This document shows positions 17,474 to 25,686 of a DNA stretch of 64,000 bases, piece by piece. The translations under genes and the position numbers were made by a program. This DNA is from Caballeronia udeis (GTDB lineage Bacteria; Pseudomonadota; Gammaproteobacteria; Burkholderiales; Burkholderiaceae): positions 19,389-83,388 of the forward strand of contig NZ_FCOK02000039.1 in NCBI RefSeq assembly GCF_001544555.2. The letters run 5' to 3'. Below the pieces are notes generated by a model. That model was not told the DNA's origin and did no database searches. It saw nothing but the letters and a program-made list of their open reading frames with translations. Each line of letters starts with the position of its first letter. The first letter of the stretch is position 1.

Positions 17474-18235
17474 TCATGGGCGCGCGGCCAGCAGGAAGGG
17501 CAGCGCGACCTCATGGAACGCGTCCGCTTGTTCGATCTGAGGCGTATGACCGGCATCCTCGATGATCGCCAGCGCAGCGCCCGGGATACGCTCACGCATC
17601 AGCTCTCCGTGCTCGGGAGTGCGCGCGCGATCGTGCCGTCCCTGGACGATCAGCGTCGGCACCCTGATGCCCGAAAGCTGCCCGAGCGTGTCGTTCACGG
17701 CATTGGAGCGGGCTGCTTCGATAGCCGCGACAGGCGTGGCTCCGAGTGCAATGCTGCGGAATCTGGCTAGCTCCGCGTCGGACGGAGGATGCAGAAAGAA
17801 GCCGTTGACGACCGGGGTTATCGCGGCTTCATCCCAGGGCGCGGCCTCCATGGCGTCGGCTTTCGCAAGCGCCGCTGCAGGGTCTGCGGTCGTTGCACCG
17901 GTTGCGACGAGCAACAGGCGCCCGACGCGCTCCGGGTAGCGGAGCACGAAGTGTTGGGCCACGACGCCTCCCATGGATCCGCCGACCAGCGTGATTCGTG
18001 CGATGCCGCGCGCATCGAGCAAACGCGCGAGCGAGTTCGCAAGGCCGGTCATGGTGTACGGTCCGCTCTCGTCCGCCGATGCACCGAAGCCCGGCAGGTC
18101 TGGCGCCACGCAGCGAATACCGGCTGCCGCGAGCCGGCCGGCGGTCGGCTTCCAATACACCGACGACTGGCAGAACCCGTGCAGGAAAACCGCCGGGGGA
18201 TTTGCGCCGTCGTGCTCCAGCGTGAAATAGCTCAT
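17474..18235 (-). CDS. Alpha/beta-fold hydrolase
   Basis: A 253-residue hydrolase with the complete catalytic set: 'FLHGFCQSSVYW' (oxyanion hole), 'LVGGSMGGVVAQ' (Ser nucleophile in G-G-S-M-G), 'VQGRHDRARTPE' (acid) and 'EDAGHTPQIE' (His). It resembles carboxylesterases and 3-oxoadipate enol-lactonase-like proteins. There is no signal peptide. The ATG at 18235 shares a base with the TGA of the binding-protein gene (TGATG), so the two are coupled. Longer in-frame reading upstream lies inside that gene and is rejected. It probably cleaves an ester, lactone or acyl group in the compound that the ABC system imports. Confidence 0.87.
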   Translation of the reverse strand: MSYFTLEHDGANPPAVFLHGFCQSSVYWKPTAGRLAAAGIRCVAPDLPGFGASADESGPYTMTGLANSLARLLDARGIARITLVGGSMGGVVAQHFVLRYPERVGRLLLVATGATTADPAAALAKADAMEAAPWDEAAITPVVNGFFLHPPSDAELARFRSIALGATPVAAIEAARSNAVNDTLGQLSGIRVPTLIVQGRHDRARTPEHGELMRERIPGAALAIIEDAGHTPQIEQADAFHEVALPFLLAARP

Positions 18236-19587
18236 CAGCTTGCCTCTTTCTTCAGTTGCTGCGCTTTTTGGGCCGACGCGGTAAGTGCCGCGAGGGGCGT
18301 GGTCTGGCGCATCAACACTGCCTGGATCTGCTGCTGCGTGAAGCGATCCCATTCGCTATACCAGGTGGTGCTGATGTTCTCCCGCGTCCGGGCATGCGCC
18401 ATCTGCTGCTGGAAAATGGCTGGCTCGTAGCCGAGTTGTTTCTGCGAGGCTGCGATTTGCGGGTCCGTGTCGAGCGCCTTGAACGGATAGCCGACGCCAT
18501 ACTTCAGGTACCAGGTCTCTGCAGACGAGTACTGCCCGTGGGCGTCCTTGCCGCCAAGAAAATACATCAGACGCCAGGCTGCGTCGCGGGACTTCGTCTG
18601 GGAACTCATGCCATACAAGCGCGCCCATCCCATCGGACCCTGGCCGGCATCCTTGAGCCCGGGGAATCTCGTCATGTGGATCTTGCCGGCGCGCTTGCTG
18701 TACTGCGAATTGTTCGAGCGCGGAAAGACGTTGCCGACATTGGACGTGAAGATGCCCTGTCCGCTCAGGAACGTGTCGCGCACTTGGGTATCGTCGAGCT
18801 CAAGGCCGCGCGGGTCCAGGATCTGCGAGCCATGCATTGCGTCGAGCATCCATTCGAGGACACTCAACGCGGTCTTGTCCTCATTGGGGAACACTGGATC
18901 CATGGCGGGATTAAACATGTGCCCGCCGGAGGCGAATACCATGGACCAGAACTCGCTCAGCCCGTCCACGTTCGTCTTGTAGCCCTTGAGTATCGGGTAC
19001 TGGGCGATGCCGGCCTTCTTCACCTCCAGCGCTGCGGTCTTCAACTGGTCGAGCGTGACCGGTGCTTCTTTCACGCCGGCTTTGTCGAGTGCCGCGCGGT
19101 CGTAGATGTAGACGTAGATGTCACCATAGTAGGGCGTTCCGTACTGCTTGCCCTTGTAGAAGAGCGCTTCGCGGTCGAATGGGAAGATGTCCTTATTCAA
19201 CGCGTCGAGCCCGGGCAGGCCGTCGACGGGCTGTAACCAGCCGGCGTCGACCCACGCGCCGAGGTCCGTGTCGCGCACGTAGAACGCATCCGGCTGGGAG
19301 CCGGCATTGAAGAGCGCGATCATTTTCTCGTTGTACAGCTGCATGTCCAGTGGCGTGTAATTCACCTTGATGCTGGGGTTCTCGGCCATGAACTGCTTGA
19401 GCCGCTGTTCAACCACCTGAGGCTCGAAGGCCCAGCCCGCAAACTGAACGGCAACGTCGGCCGCGCGTGCGGAAGACATCAGCCCGAGGTTGCCGACGGT
19501 GGCGCCGGCGCCGGCGCCGGCAAGCGCAGACAGCGTCAGGAATCTGCGGCGGGACATCGGACTATAAAGATCGTCATTGGGCGGCAT
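18235..19587 (-). CDS. ABC transporter substrate-binding protein (CUT1, Tat-exported)
   Basis: A 450-residue extracellular solute-binding protein family 1 member. The N-terminus has a twin-arginine signal ('MSRRRFLTLSALAGAGAGA' near residues 11-29) with cleavage near 'SARAAD'. The mature part has the family pattern 'QLYNEKMIALFNAGSQPDAFYV', 'KQYGTPYYGDIYVYIYDRAAL' and 'AAWRLMYFLGG'. Export in folded form is uncommon for this family, though known. The ATG at 19587 has a strong AAGGAGG site 6 bases upstream, so it is preferred over a more upstream ATG at 19608. It is part of the deacylase-ABC operon. Confidence 0.9.
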   Translation of the reverse strand: MPPNDDLYSPMSRRRFLTLSALAGAGAGATVGNLGLMSSARAADVAVQFAGWAFEPQVVEQRLKQFMAENPSIKVNYTPLDMQLYNEKMIALFNAGSQPDAFYVRDTDLGAWVDAGWLQPVDGLPGLDALNKDIFPFDREALFYKGKQYGTPYYGDIYVYIYDRAALDKAGVKEAPVTLDQLKTAALEVKKAGIAQYPILKGYKTNVDGLSEFWSMVFASGGHMFNPAMDPVFPNEDKTALSVLEWMLDAMHGSQILDPRGLELDDTQVRDTFLSGQGIFTSNVGNVFPRSNNSQYSKRAGKIHMTRFPGLKDAGQGPMGWARLYGMSSQTKSRDAAWRLMYFLGGKDAHGQYSSAETWYLKYGVGYPFKALDTDPQIAASQKQLGYEPAIFQQQMAHARTRENISTTWYSEWDRFTQQQIQAVLMRQTTPLAALTASAQKAQQLKKEAS

Positions 19588-19635
19588 CGCGGTCCTCCTT
19601 GAGGCCATGAGATTGCGCTAAACGGTTGGTCATGA

Positions 19636-20535
19636 TCAGTCCTTCACGGCACCACTGGTGAGGCCCTGAACAATCAGGCGCTGGAACAGGAACGCCAGCG
19701 CCAGGGGCGGGATGATCGCAAGCACGCCGCCCGTTGCCATCAGCGTGCGTTGGGTCGTCACGTCGGTGGCAAATCCTGCGACAACCACGGGCAAGGTCTT
19801 CGAGGCGGTCGTGCTGGTCAGGATCACGGCAAACAGGTAGTCGTTCCAGGCGGTCATGAAAGCGAACATCGCCGCGGAGACAAGTCCGGGCATTGCAACG
19901 GGCAGCAGCACCTTGACGAGCATCTGCAGCCAGCTGCAACCGTCCATGAACGCCGCCTCCTCAAGTGAGCGCGGGATAGTCTGGAAGTAGTTCTTCAGCA
20001 GCCAGATCGTGAACGGGAGCGTGAAGGTCACGTAGGTTGTGATCAGCGCGGACAGATGGTCCAGCATGCCGAGGTTCTTGAGCGTCAGATACAGCGGCAC
20101 GATGAGCGCAATGCCCGGGACCATGCGCGAGCCGAGATAGACACCGAGAAGCGCGTTTTGCCCGCGAAAGCGCAGGCGCGCGAGGCTATAGCCAGCCAGC
20201 GTGCCGAGCACGAGGTTGACCACAGCAGTGCCCAGCGCGGCGAGCAGCGAGTTCACCATGCCCGGAAGCATTTCCTCCGCGGCGCGGCCACCCACCAGTG
20301 CGCTCGCTCCCGAAGGATGGAAAAACGTCCGATAGTGCTCGAGCGTCGGATGGTGGGGAATCCACTGCGTGGGTACCGTAAGGGCGTCGCGTTCGTGCAT
20401 GAAGCTTGTCAGCAGCAGCCAGCAGAACGGCGCCAGGATGTAGACCGCGACGGCAATGCCGGCGAGCGCCAGGAATGCGGTGCGGCGCGAGCGGTGACCG
20501 GCGGGCGTGAAAAAACGGATGGGCAAGGTACTCAT
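19636..20535 (-). CDS. ABC transporter permease, CUT1 class (MalG-like)
   Basis: A 299-residue inner-membrane permease with about six membrane segments. The EAA loop that contacts the ATPase reads 'LEEAAFMDGCSWLQMLVKV' followed by 'LLPVAMPGL'. The N-terminal 'YILAPFCWLLLTSF' and large periplasmic loop before segment 2 mark the MalG-type half. The ATG at 20535 overlaps the stop of the other permease (ATGA). It forms the channel with the protein encoded at 20532-21470. Confidence 0.9.
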   Translation of the reverse strand: MSTLPIRFFTPAGHRSRRTAFLALAGIAVAVYILAPFCWLLLTSFMHERDALTVPTQWIPHHPTLEHYRTFFHPSGASALVGGRAAEEMLPGMVNSLLAALGTAVVNLVLGTLAGYSLARLRFRGQNALLGVYLGSRMVPGIALIVPLYLTLKNLGMLDHLSALITTYVTFTLPFTIWLLKNYFQTIPRSLEEAAFMDGCSWLQMLVKVLLPVAMPGLVSAAMFAFMTAWNDYLFAVILTSTTASKTLPVVVAGFATDVTTQRTLMATGGVLAIIPPLALAFLFQRLIVQGLTSGAVKD

Positions 20536-21470
20536 GCTTCGATGTCTCCGCGTCCGTAGAGCACCCGGAAATAGGCCAGCGCGAGCGCGAGCGTAATCAG
20601 GCTGACCAGCCACGCGTATGCGTTGCCATGGCCAAAATCGAGGTTGCTGAACGTGGTCAGGTAGGTCTGCCAGGTGAGAGTGGTGGTGGCCGTGCCGGGG
20701 CCTCCCGCAGTGAGCACGTAGATCACGTCGAATGCGCGAAGCGCCGACATCGTCTGCAGGATCAGCACGACAAGCAGCGACTGCGAAAGCCAGGGCAGGG
20801 TGATGTATCGAAAGAGCTGGGACTTGCTCGCGCCATCCATGCGGGCCGCCTCGTAAAGTTCTGCGGGAATGCGTTGCAGCGCGGAGAGCAGCAGGATGAC
20901 GGCAAGTGGCAACAGGCTCCAGACTTCGGAGAATACGAGCGCGAGCAGGGCGGACGTGGGCGATGACAGCCAGCCCCGGTACTGGTCGAGCAAGCCAAGG
21001 CTCACAAGCAGGCCGTTGAGCGCGCCTACCTTGGCGTCGTAGATCCATTGCCACATCAGGCCGTTCACCACGGGCGGAATGGCCCACGGCAGCAGGACCA
21101 GCGTGCGCACCAGCGCCCGCCCGGGAAACTCGCGGTTGAGCAGCAGGGCAATCAGAATGCCGAGCACCACCACCAGCATGACGACGAGCACCGTGTACTC
21201 GACGGTGATCCACAGCGAAGTCCAGAACTCGGGTGACTGGAGTATGTCCACATAGTTCGATATCCCGACGAATTTGAACGCATGGGGTCTCTGCAGGTTG
21301 TAACGGTGCAGGCTGATCCAGGCAGAGTAGGCAATAGGGAATGCGGACAGCACGCAGATCGCTAGCAGCGCCGGCGTATTGAGCAGCCAGGCAAAGGCCC
21401 GGCGATCGTAACCGACACAGTTGCTGCGCTGGCTGGGTTCTGCGGCTGGTATCGACAATGAAGGTCTCAT
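20532..21470 (-). CDS. ABC transporter permease, CUT1 class (MalF/UgpA-like)
   Basis: A 312-residue permease with six membrane segments. The EAA loop is 'YEAARMDGASKSQLFRYI' followed by 'TLPWLSQSLLVV'. 'LPWAIPPVVNGLMWQWIYD' and 'VIYVLTAGGPGTATTTLTW' are typical of UgpA/MalF-type sugar permeases. The ATG at 21470 overlaps the deacylase stop (ATGA), so four successive genes in this operon are joined by overlaps or very short gaps. Longer upstream reading in this frame lies inside the deacylase gene and is not coding. Confidence 0.9.
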   Translation of the reverse strand: MRPSLSIPAAEPSQRSNCVGYDRRAFAWLLNTPALLAICVLSAFPIAYSAWISLHRYNLQRPHAFKFVGISNYVDILQSPEFWTSLWITVEYTVLVVMLVVVLGILIALLLNREFPGRALVRTLVLLPWAIPPVVNGLMWQWIYDAKVGALNGLLVSLGLLDQYRGWLSSPTSALLALVFSEVWSLLPLAVILLLSALQRIPAELYEAARMDGASKSQLFRYITLPWLSQSLLVVLILQTMSALRAFDVIYVLTAGGPGTATTTLTWQTYLTTFSNLDFGHGNAYAWLVSLITLALALAYFRVLYGRGDIEA

Positions 21471-22930
21471 GAGCGGCTCCCCAGGCGCAGGAACTTGCCG
21501 GCGCGCTCGCCGGTGGCGCCTCGCGCTTCGTAAGTCATCGTGCCGCCCACCATCACGTTTTCTATACCGTCGGCGAGCAGTGTCGGCTGCGCGTAGGTGG
21601 CGCGGTCGATCACGAGATCCGGATCGAACACGACCAGATCCGCGTGCTTGCCCACGGCGATCTCGCCACGGTCGAGCAGATTGAAGCGGCGCGCGGACAG
21701 GCCGGTCATGCGGTGCACGGCCTCTTCCAGCGGAAACAGGGCGAGTTCGCGTGCGTAATGCCCTAGCACGCGCGGAAAGGTGCCCCACAGGCGTGGGTGC
21801 GGATGACGGTCGTGCGGCAGGCCGTCGGAGCCGATCATCGTCGCCTCGTACTGCAGGACGCGGCGCACGTCGTCCTCGCGCATCTGGAAGTAGCTCGCGC
21901 CGCCCGGCTGCAGGCGCTCGCAAGCCTCCCTCTGGCTGCAGTTCCACTCGCGCGCGATGTCGGCGAGCAAGCGCCCGCTCATCGCGGGATAGGGCTCGGA
22001 CCACGTCACCATGACCTCGATGACCTCGTCCACCAGGTCGGGGCGCAGCACGGTCGAGCCGGCGATATAAGGGTAGGCGTCCAGGCCGATCGGCTGGCCA
22101 TGCCGAGCGGCGTTTATGTGGGCCAGCGTCTCGACCGAGCGGCCCCAGTTGAGCGGTCCCGCGCACTTGTGATGCGAAATCACAAGCGGTAGCCCGGCAT
22201 TACGCGCGGCAGTGAATGCTTCGTCGAGCGAAGCGATCACGTCCTTGGCTTCATCGCGTATGTGGGCGGTATAGACGCCCCCTGCTTCGGCCGCGATGCG
22301 CGCGAGCAGCGTCACCTCGGCCGTGTCCGAGGCCGCGTTGGTGTCATAAAAGAGCCCGCTGCTGAAGCCGGTCGCGCCCGCGGCCATCGCTTCGCGCATG
22401 AGATCGGCCATCTTTGCCTGCTCCGCGGACGTCGCGGCGCGGTAAGGGTCGTCCATTGTCGCGACACGCAAGGTCGAATGTCCGACGAGCGCCGCCACGT
22501 TGACGGCCGGCCTCGCGGCATCGACGGCTTGGGCGTACGCCCGCATCGTCGGATAGACATGCTTGCCCGAACCGCCCAGGAGAGTCAGCGGCGCCGGCAC
22601 GTCCGGATGCACGAGCGGTGCGAGGCTGATGCCGCAATTGCCCACCACGACCGTGGTCACGCCCTGGCTCACCTTGGGCAGCATGGCTGGCGATGACAGC
22701 ACACTTTGGTCGTCATGCGTGTGCACGTCGATGAATCCCGGGGCGACTATTCTCCCGGCTGCATCGATCGATGTCGCCCCACGCAACCCGAGATCCGCGC
22801 CGATTTCGCTGATGCGCCCGTTTTCCACGCGAACGTCGGCGAGAAACCGCGACGATCCGGTGCCGTCGACCACTTGTCCGCCCTGCAGCAGCCAATGCGC
22901 AGGCTTTTGCGCGTGCCGGGTGTCGGTCAT
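21467..22930 (-). CDS. N-acyl-D-amino-acid deacylase (D-aminoacylase) family
   Basis: A 487-residue amidohydrolase. 'PGFIDVHTHDDQSVL' holds the metal-binding HxH, 'TTVVVGNCGISLAPL' is the D-aminoacylase signature with the metal-ligand Cys, and 'LVISHHKCAG' supplies further metal His residues. 'IGSDGLPHDRHPHPRLWGTFPRVL' is the conserved lid and active-site region. These zinc enzymes release fatty or acetyl acid and a D-amino acid. It has no signal peptide, so the substrate must be imported, which fits the ABC transporter genes that follow. The ATG has GAGGAG upstream. The first gene of the operon; two AT-rich candidate RpiR sites lie within about 270 bases upstream. Confidence 0.9.
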   Translation of the reverse strand: MTDTRHAQKPAHWLLQGGQVVDGTGSSRFLADVRVENGRISEIGADLGLRGATSIDAAGRIVAPGFIDVHTHDDQSVLSSPAMLPKVSQGVTTVVVGNCGISLAPLVHPDVPAPLTLLGGSGKHVYPTMRAYAQAVDAARPAVNVAALVGHSTLRVATMDDPYRAATSAEQAKMADLMREAMAAGATGFSSGLFYDTNAASDTAEVTLLARIAAEAGGVYTAHIRDEAKDVIASLDEAFTAARNAGLPLVISHHKCAGPLNWGRSVETLAHINAARHGQPIGLDAYPYIAGSTVLRPDLVDEVIEVMVTWSEPYPAMSGRLLADIAREWNCSQREACERLQPGGASYFQMREDDVRRVLQYEATMIGSDGLPHDRHPHPRLWGTFPRVLGHYARELALFPLEEAVHRMTGLSARRFNLLDRGEIAVGKHADLVVFDPDLVIDRATYAQPTLLADGIENVMVGGTMTYEARGATGERAGKFLRLGSRS

Positions 22931-22970
22931 GGCCGTGACTCCTCGAAGACTGACATCGATTGATCTGATA

Positions 22971-22985
22971 TGTAATTAAATTTCA
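22971..22985. promoter_or_regulatory. Candidate RpiR operator, proximal
   Basis: TGTAATTAAATTTCA is a near-palindrome (TGWAAT-TAA-ATTTCA) 41 bases upstream of the deacylase start. It matches 13 of 15 bases of the site at 23188. RpiR-type regulators often bind such AT-rich palindromes. Confidence 0.45.
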
Positions 22986-23187
22986 CTACCAAAGCTAAGC
23001 TTTTGCCTGGAGTTCGTCAAAAAATAAACACGTCTCTTGCGACATTCTTCCGTTTCATTCGCGGTACAGGTTACAGATACGCTACAAAACAAGGGATAAA
23101 GTGAAAAGTCTCTGCTCTTATTCTTAATGAAACACCTTTTTTAATGTACGGATACGGGGCGGCGTAATTGCGTTGACAACTTTTTCG

Positions 23188-23202
23188 TGTAACAAAATTT
23201 CA
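23188..23202. promoter_or_regulatory. Candidate RpiR operator, distal
   Basis: TGTAACAAAATTTCA, 13 of 15 bases identical to the proximal site and in the same orientation, centred 217 bases further upstream of the operon start. The spacing would allow looping. Confidence 0.4.
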
Positions 23203-23260
23203 TGTCTAAGCGTAAAACGTCGATTGTTCGATGTCAAAAGGAAAAAATAAATTTTGACGG

Positions 23261-23302
23261 GCGAGGGGCGAGGGGCGAGGGGCGAGGGGCGAGGGGCGAG
23301 GG
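23261..23302. repeat. 7-bp tandem repeat GCGAGGG, six copies
   Basis: Six uninterrupted perfect copies of GCGAGGG followed by a degenerate seventh. It lies in non-coding DNA between the rpiR-like gene and the operon it may control. Copy number is likely to vary by slippage. Confidence 0.9.
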
Positions 23303-23351
23303 GCGGGGACGGCGGGTCACACGCCGTGCCTTGGTTCACATGTCTTATTTC

Positions 23352-24284
23352 TTACAGCGGGTCGGGTCCCGCTTCGGACCATGCTCGCTGCAGCGCCGGA
23401 TGGACCTCGGTGTCGACGCCGCGCTCTCTCAGTACCGACCGGACTCGCTTGAGGCGCTCGAGTGCGGAGGGCCCAAGCCGCAGACCTACGCCGACCATCA
23501 GGACCTCGAGGAGAACCTGACCCGCGATGTAAGCCTCCGTGCCCACGCGTGCGGCGGCGTCCTCGGGCACGACCATCCCGATTGGAATAGTGCATTGCCT
23601 GGCAAGTGGCGTATCGGGCTGTGTAATGCCGATCACCGTCGCACCCTGTTCGCGCGCGAGTGCTACCGCCTCCAGCAAGGTGGGCATGCGACCGACATGC
23701 GAGATGGCGAGCACGACGTCGCGGGGAGAGAGCGAGGCGGCCGATATGACCTGCATGTGCGGATCGAAATATGCGTTGGACATCAGGCCAAGCCGGGCGA
23801 AGCGCGACTGGGCGTCGCTCGCGAGGAAGGTCGACACGTTGCCCACGCTATAGCACTCGATCCGCTCGGCCGCGGCCAGCTTCTCGATGGCCAGGCTGAT
23901 CGTATCGGCGTCGAGCTGGCTTTCAAGGCTGGTCAGCACGGCGGCGGCGGCGTACAAGATCTTGTGGATCAGACTGGGCACGCCGTCCTGGGCGTTTACG
24001 GCCCGATGAAGGTACGGCGTGCCCACTGCCAGGCTTTGTGCAAGCTGCAGCTTGAAGTCGCTCAAGCCCTCGAATCCAACGGCACGGCAGAATCGAATGA
24101 CGGTGGGCGCGCTGACTCCCGCGCGCTGCGCGATCTCCGCGACACTGGCTCGCACCGACCACTCCGGCTCTGCGAGTATCGCCTTCCCGACCTGGAGCTG
24201 GGCGTCCGGCAAGGACTCGGAAATTGCCCGGATTCTCGCGAGGGTGTCCGTGGTGGAGTGCGGTACGACTTGCAGGATATCCAT
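23352..24284 (-). CDS. RpiR/MurR-family transcriptional regulator
   Basis: A 310-residue regulator with an N-terminal RpiR helix-turn-helix (about 10-80, 'VAEIAQRAGVSAPTVIRFCRAVGFEGLSDF') and a C-terminal SIS domain (about 120-260, 'IECYSVGNVSTFLASDAQSR' and 'VVLAISHVGRMPTLLEAVAL'). SIS domains bind phosphosugars, and the family also includes MurR for N-acetylmuramate phosphate. It lies immediately upstream of the deacylase-ABC operon on the same strand and is the obvious controller. I chose the ATG at 24284, with AAGGGA upstream, over a start at 24326. Confidence 0.9.
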   Translation of the reverse strand: MDILQVVPHSTTDTLARIRAISESLPDAQLQVGKAILAEPEWSVRASVAEIAQRAGVSAPTVIRFCRAVGFEGLSDFKLQLAQSLAVGTPYLHRAVNAQDGVPSLIHKILYAAAAVLTSLESQLDADTISLAIEKLAAAERIECYSVGNVSTFLASDAQSRFARLGLMSNAYFDPHMQVISAASLSPRDVVLAISHVGRMPTLLEAVALAREQGATVIGITQPDTPLARQCTIPIGMVVPEDAAARVGTEAYIAGQVLLEVLMVGVGLRLGPSALERLKRVRSVLRERGVDTEVHPALQRAWSEAGPDPL

Positions 24285-24475
24285 GCTTCCCTTGGCTGAT
24301 TTTGTGCGTTTAGGCCACCGTAACACGGTCGAAGGCAGTTCAGACGGGGCGCTCGGTGTGGGTTAATGAAAGTCCGCGAGCGGTGCTGTCCCTGCGACGA
24401 CGGCTGCTGATACGCCCATCGGTCGACATTTTGAATGCGGCGGAGGATAGCTGCCACTCCGTGATCTTTTTTGGG

Positions 24476-24595
24476 GGCTCGCTCGCGGGTCGCGAACTTT
24501 TGATGATAGACCAGTTCATTTTTCAATGAGCCCCGGAATGACTTCATCGGAGCGTTGTCAAAGCAATTTCCCCGTCTGCTCATTGATGCCTGCAT
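24476..24595 (-). pseudogene. IS3-family transposase orfB fragment
   Basis: About 40 codons read 'SMSRRGNCFDNAPMKSFRGS' then 'LKNELVYHQKFATRERA', which matches the 'SR.GNC.DNA..ESF...LK.ELV....F.TR..A' segment that carries the last catalytic Glu of IS3 DDE transposases. Here that Glu is Lys ('PMKSF'). Both ends stop abruptly and no partner orfA or terminal repeat is visible, so it is a relic. Confidence 0.8.
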
Positions 24596-24853
24596 GCCAA
24601 CGGCTCAATTGGAAGGGAAAGGCAGTATGACTCTGCATGAGGAGGAGGCTGACCCGCCGTGGGAAAACTGAACGCGGATACAGAGGCGACAGCCTTGAGC
24701 GCCTGTCGGCGGTCCCATGCCAGCTTGAAATCGGACGGGTGATGCACTTCAATCTGCGTCGTAGGCGGGCTGACTTGAAGCATTCTGTGCGCTCAACAGC
24801 GGCCGCTCGGCGGGTATTGGTCACAGACCAGCTTGTACAGACCTCGAATCTTG
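24596..24853. other. Unassigned DNA between IS3 and integrase fragments
   Basis: About 260 bases with short open frames on both strands but no recognisable family. Confidence 0.4.
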
Positions 24854-25306
24854 CTACCAGTTGAGCCTCAGTCCTGCCTCGGTTGCACGATGCAGATCAT
24901 CGTTGTCCGCATGCAGGTACTGGCTGGTGGTCGAGATCGATTCATGCCCCAGGTTGTCCCGCACGTAGCGCAGGCCCATCAGATGCAGGAGCGAGATCAG
25001 CCAGCGCACCCGCGCGTAGTGCTCCTGCGCCCGTGTGGTGTCACGCGGCATCGCGCCGATCGAGCTTTTGACGGCCTGCCATAGATCGTCCTCGAGGAAG
25101 CGCGTCACGCGGGGCTTGGCCTTGCGCGCGGGTTGGCGTGACAGCGACAGCGGATTGCCAGCCAGGTAGCCTGCGTTGACCAGCCAGGAGAAGAGCGTGT
25201 TCAGAATCACAACCGCCTGCCGTTCGCTCGCGGGGGAGAGCGGTCCCGCGAACGGCCGCCACGACGGGTCGGCGCGGGCCACTTTGCGACCAGTCATGAC
25301 CCAGCA
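24854..25306 (-). pseudogene. Tyrosine recombinase (phage-type integrase) with catalytic core deleted
   Basis: The reading frame runs from 'WVMTGRKVARADPSWRPFAG' through 'ILNTLFSWLVNAGYLAGNPL', the end of the core-binding domain of a Burkholderia-type integrase, to 'LISLLHLMGLR'. It then jumps straight to 'YVRDNLGHESISTTSQYLHA', the box II His and the catalytic Tyr. The roughly 100 residues with the first catalytic Arg, Lys and HxxR are missing in frame. The N-terminus is also absent and is replaced by an alcohol dehydrogenase fragment. It cannot recombine DNA. Confidence 0.8.
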
Positions 25307-25560
25307 CGCGAACCTGTCGACGAAAGGTGTCGAGCGGGTTGATGGCTCCGGTGGTTCCCCCAAGGTAGCCAAGACATTGATCTGGCCGCCGCGGCGAATG
25401 GCGCGAAGCTTTCTGGGCCGCCGACTTCCAAGACGTGGTCGACACCGGCGCCATCGGTCAATTTCAGGACTTCGCCGGCCCAGTCCTCATGGCGCCGATA
25501 GTTGACGCCGGCATATGCACCGAGCGTTTTCGCCCGTTCGAGCTTTTCATCGCGCCCGAA
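25307..25560 (-). pseudogene. Fragment of a zinc-type (MDR) alcohol dehydrogenase, frameshifted
   Basis: Minus-strand translation gives 'DEKLERAKTLGAYAGVNYRR' then 'HEDWAGEVLKLTDGAGVDHV' and 'LEVGGPESFAPFAAA', the cofactor-domain region of medium-chain dehydrogenases ('EKL.rA..LGA...iNYr...W...V..lT.G.GvD.v.EvGG'). After a frameshift near 25375 it continues 'GYLGGTTGAINPLDTFRRQV'. Both ends are missing; the 3' side is joined to the integrase fragment. It has no catalytic domain and is a relic. Confidence 0.72.
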
Positions 25561-25686
25561 AGGCTGGCAGCGGTCGTTGCCTACGACATATCCATTAAGG
25601 CGATTTGCGATGGATTTAAACGAAGCAGCGGATCAAGGGTTTCGGGTGCAGTCTTCGCTTGACCGATCCCGATGAGCGACGAATAT

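Larger units (their letters stand above)
22931..23351. other. Promoter region of deacylase-ABC operon
   Basis: About 420 bases between the operon start and the 3' end of the rpiR-like gene. It holds two 15-bp candidate operators (22971, 23188) and a 7-bp tandem repeat (23261-23302). It is unusually AT-rich for this window between 22960 and 23260. No gene seen. Confidence 0.6.

Noticed and set aside
23261..23302. Tandem repeat as a possible CRISPR array
   Set aside because: The 7-bp units are contiguous without spacers; no cas genes.
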